A stretch of 64,000 nt of DNA, taken from positions 1-64,000 of the forward strand of contig JAJXZT010000048.1 in NCBI GenBank assembly GCA_021779935.1, written 5' to 3'. Origin of the DNA: Acidobacteriota bacterium. Its GTDB lineage: Bacteria > Acidobacteriota > Terriglobia > Terriglobales > Acidobacteriaceae. Below the pieces are notes generated by a model. It searched no databases and was not told the origin of the DNA. It saw only the letters and a program-made list of their open reading frames with translations. This document shows, in pieces, positions 63,218 to 64,000 of this stretch. Position numbers and translations under genes: made by a program. How positions within the stretch are numbered: the stretch's first letter is position 1; every line of letters begins with the position of its first letter.

Positions 63218-64000
63218 ATGAGCCGCTACGCAACGATAGTTTCCACGGCGCGCTACGCGCCGGAACGGCTGGTAACGAACGACGAAATGCGCGTTCAACT
63301 GCAACACGTGCCGGACTTCGTGGACAAGATGGAAGCAGGGACGGGAATCCGGCAGCGGTGGTATGCGCCGGAAGACTGGGCGACTTCGGACGTAGCATTG
63401 CCAGCAGCAATGTTGGCGCTAAAGCGCGCGGGGCGCAGGCCGGAGGATGTTGACCTGATCGTGTTGGGAACGGATTCGCCGGACTATATCAGTCCCGCGA
63501 CCTCGACGGTATTGCAGGGAAAGCTGGGCGCAAAAAATGCAGGTACGTTCGATGTGGGTTGCGCTTGCGCGTCATTTCCCACGGGACTGACGGCCGCAGC
63601 GGGAATTCTTGCGGCAAACCGGTCGATGAAGACGATTCTCGTCGTGGGTGTGTACCTGATGCATCGGTTGGCGGACCCGAAAGACCCGATGATCTTCTTC
63701 TATGGCGACGGCGCTGGAGCCGCTGTTTTGGAAGCGGATTCGAAGCCGGGGTTCATCAGTTCGGCATTTGCCGCTGACGGAACGTACGCAAAACGCTGGC
63801 TGATTCCATCCGGTGGAACAGTAGAGCCCGCCAGTTGCGAGTCCATCAAGGGCGGACGCACGGTGGTGCGTATGTTCGAGCGCTATCCCCCGGAAGTGAA
63901 TGAGGAAGGATGGCCGAGACTGGTGGTGGAAGCGGCCAGGAATGGCGGATTCCGCGTGGAAGATATCGATATGGCGATCTTTACCCAGGTGCGCAAGCCG
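63218..64000 (+). CDS. 3-oxoacyl-ACP synthase III-like (KAS III), cut at the window end
   Basis: The first 261 codons are present; the 3' end lies beyond the window. It begins MSRYATIVSTARYAPERLVTN, typical of FabH-like proteins. The active site FDVGCACASF has Cys117 at the catalytic position. GDGAGAAVLE follows. The His and Asn of the triad would be in the missing part. AAGGGGACAG precedes the ATG, and the gene follows the SDR gene by 23 nt. With SDR and the receptor it suggests a lipid or acyl-modification cluster under the TetR regulator. Confidence 0.88.
   Translation, partial: MSRYATIVSTARYAPERLVTNDEMRVQLQHVPDFVDKMEAGTGIRQRWYAPEDWATSDVALPAAMLALKRAGRRPEDVDLIVLGTDSPDYISPATSTVLQGKLGAKNAGTFDVGCACASFPTGLTAAAGILAANRSMKTILVVGVYLMHRLADPKDPMIFFYGDGAGAAVLEADSKPGFISSAFAADGTYAKRWLIPSGGTVEPASCESIKGGRTVVRMFERYPPEVNEEGWPRLVVEAARNGGFRVEDIDMAIFTQVRKP

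Overview
This window looks like chromosomal DNA of a Gram-negative, GC-rich member of the Acidobacteriota (Koribacter/Terriglobia-like). That placement is inferred from protein character and gene mix. It rests on the large carboxypeptidase-regulatory-domain TonB-type receptor, the DUF481 and PagL outer-membrane proteins, Kdo synthesis genes, many small secreted proteins of unknown function, and a chromosome littered with short dispersed repeats. No prophage, complete insertion sequence or CRISPR array is visible.

Layout. 1-6.7 kb: tRNA-Ala(GGC), a patatin-like lipase, then a leftward group of lhr helicase, a DUF71/ATP_bind_4 protein and a 53-residue DUF5522 protein. 7-9.6 kb: a lone pstS and the Kdo-pathway isomerase kdsD. 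9.6-20.4 kb: mostly envelope and secreted proteins (M20 peptidase, TauE/SafE exporter, TatA, PagL-like deacylase, KdsA, PepSY protein), CTP synthase and a GAF-GGDEF cyclase, separated by repeat-rich spacers. 20.6-29.3 kb: a RodZ-like membrane HTH protein, metK-ahcY (the S-adenosylmethionine cycle), a GNAT acetyltransferase, the tldD-tldE peptidase pair, and a PilZ plus atypical response-regulator pair. 29.4-31.9 kb: tRNA-Ser(GGA), a cysteine desulfurase-like enzyme followed by a DsrC-type sulfur carrier, and an Lrp/AsnC regulator. 32-39.3 kb: an M1 aminopeptidase and the nitrogen-assimilation cluster amt-glnB-glnD. 39.3-45.7 kb: a ferredoxin-methyltransferase fusion divergent from an RNase II-like exonuclease, and an OPT transporter coupled to a DUF885 peptidase. 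45.9-53 kb: a truncated GH32 gene, membrane proteins, a KAS III-like protein with Ser in place of the catalytic Cys, a GT39-type glycosyltransferase and an aromatic amino acid decarboxylase. 53.2-64 kb: hypA-hypB, a large PIG-L deacetylase, an alpha/beta hydrolase, and a rightward TetR - TonB-type receptor - SDR - KAS III cluster cut by the window end.

The most unusual material is the set of dispersed repeats. One family (B) can fold into a hairpin whose stem shows a compensatory base-pair change between copies. A second (C) keeps CCCC/GGGGCACCCG ends around arms of unrelated sequence. Further repeat-like segments (A and F) sit in frame inside the lhr coding sequence at three places. Other points worth a second look are the ferredoxin-methyltransferase fusion, the desulfurase-DsrC pair, the Ser-for-Cys KAS III, a receiver domain with Glu at the phospho-acceptor position, and the chimeric GH32 remnant. 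All calls come from reading the sequence; no database search was run.
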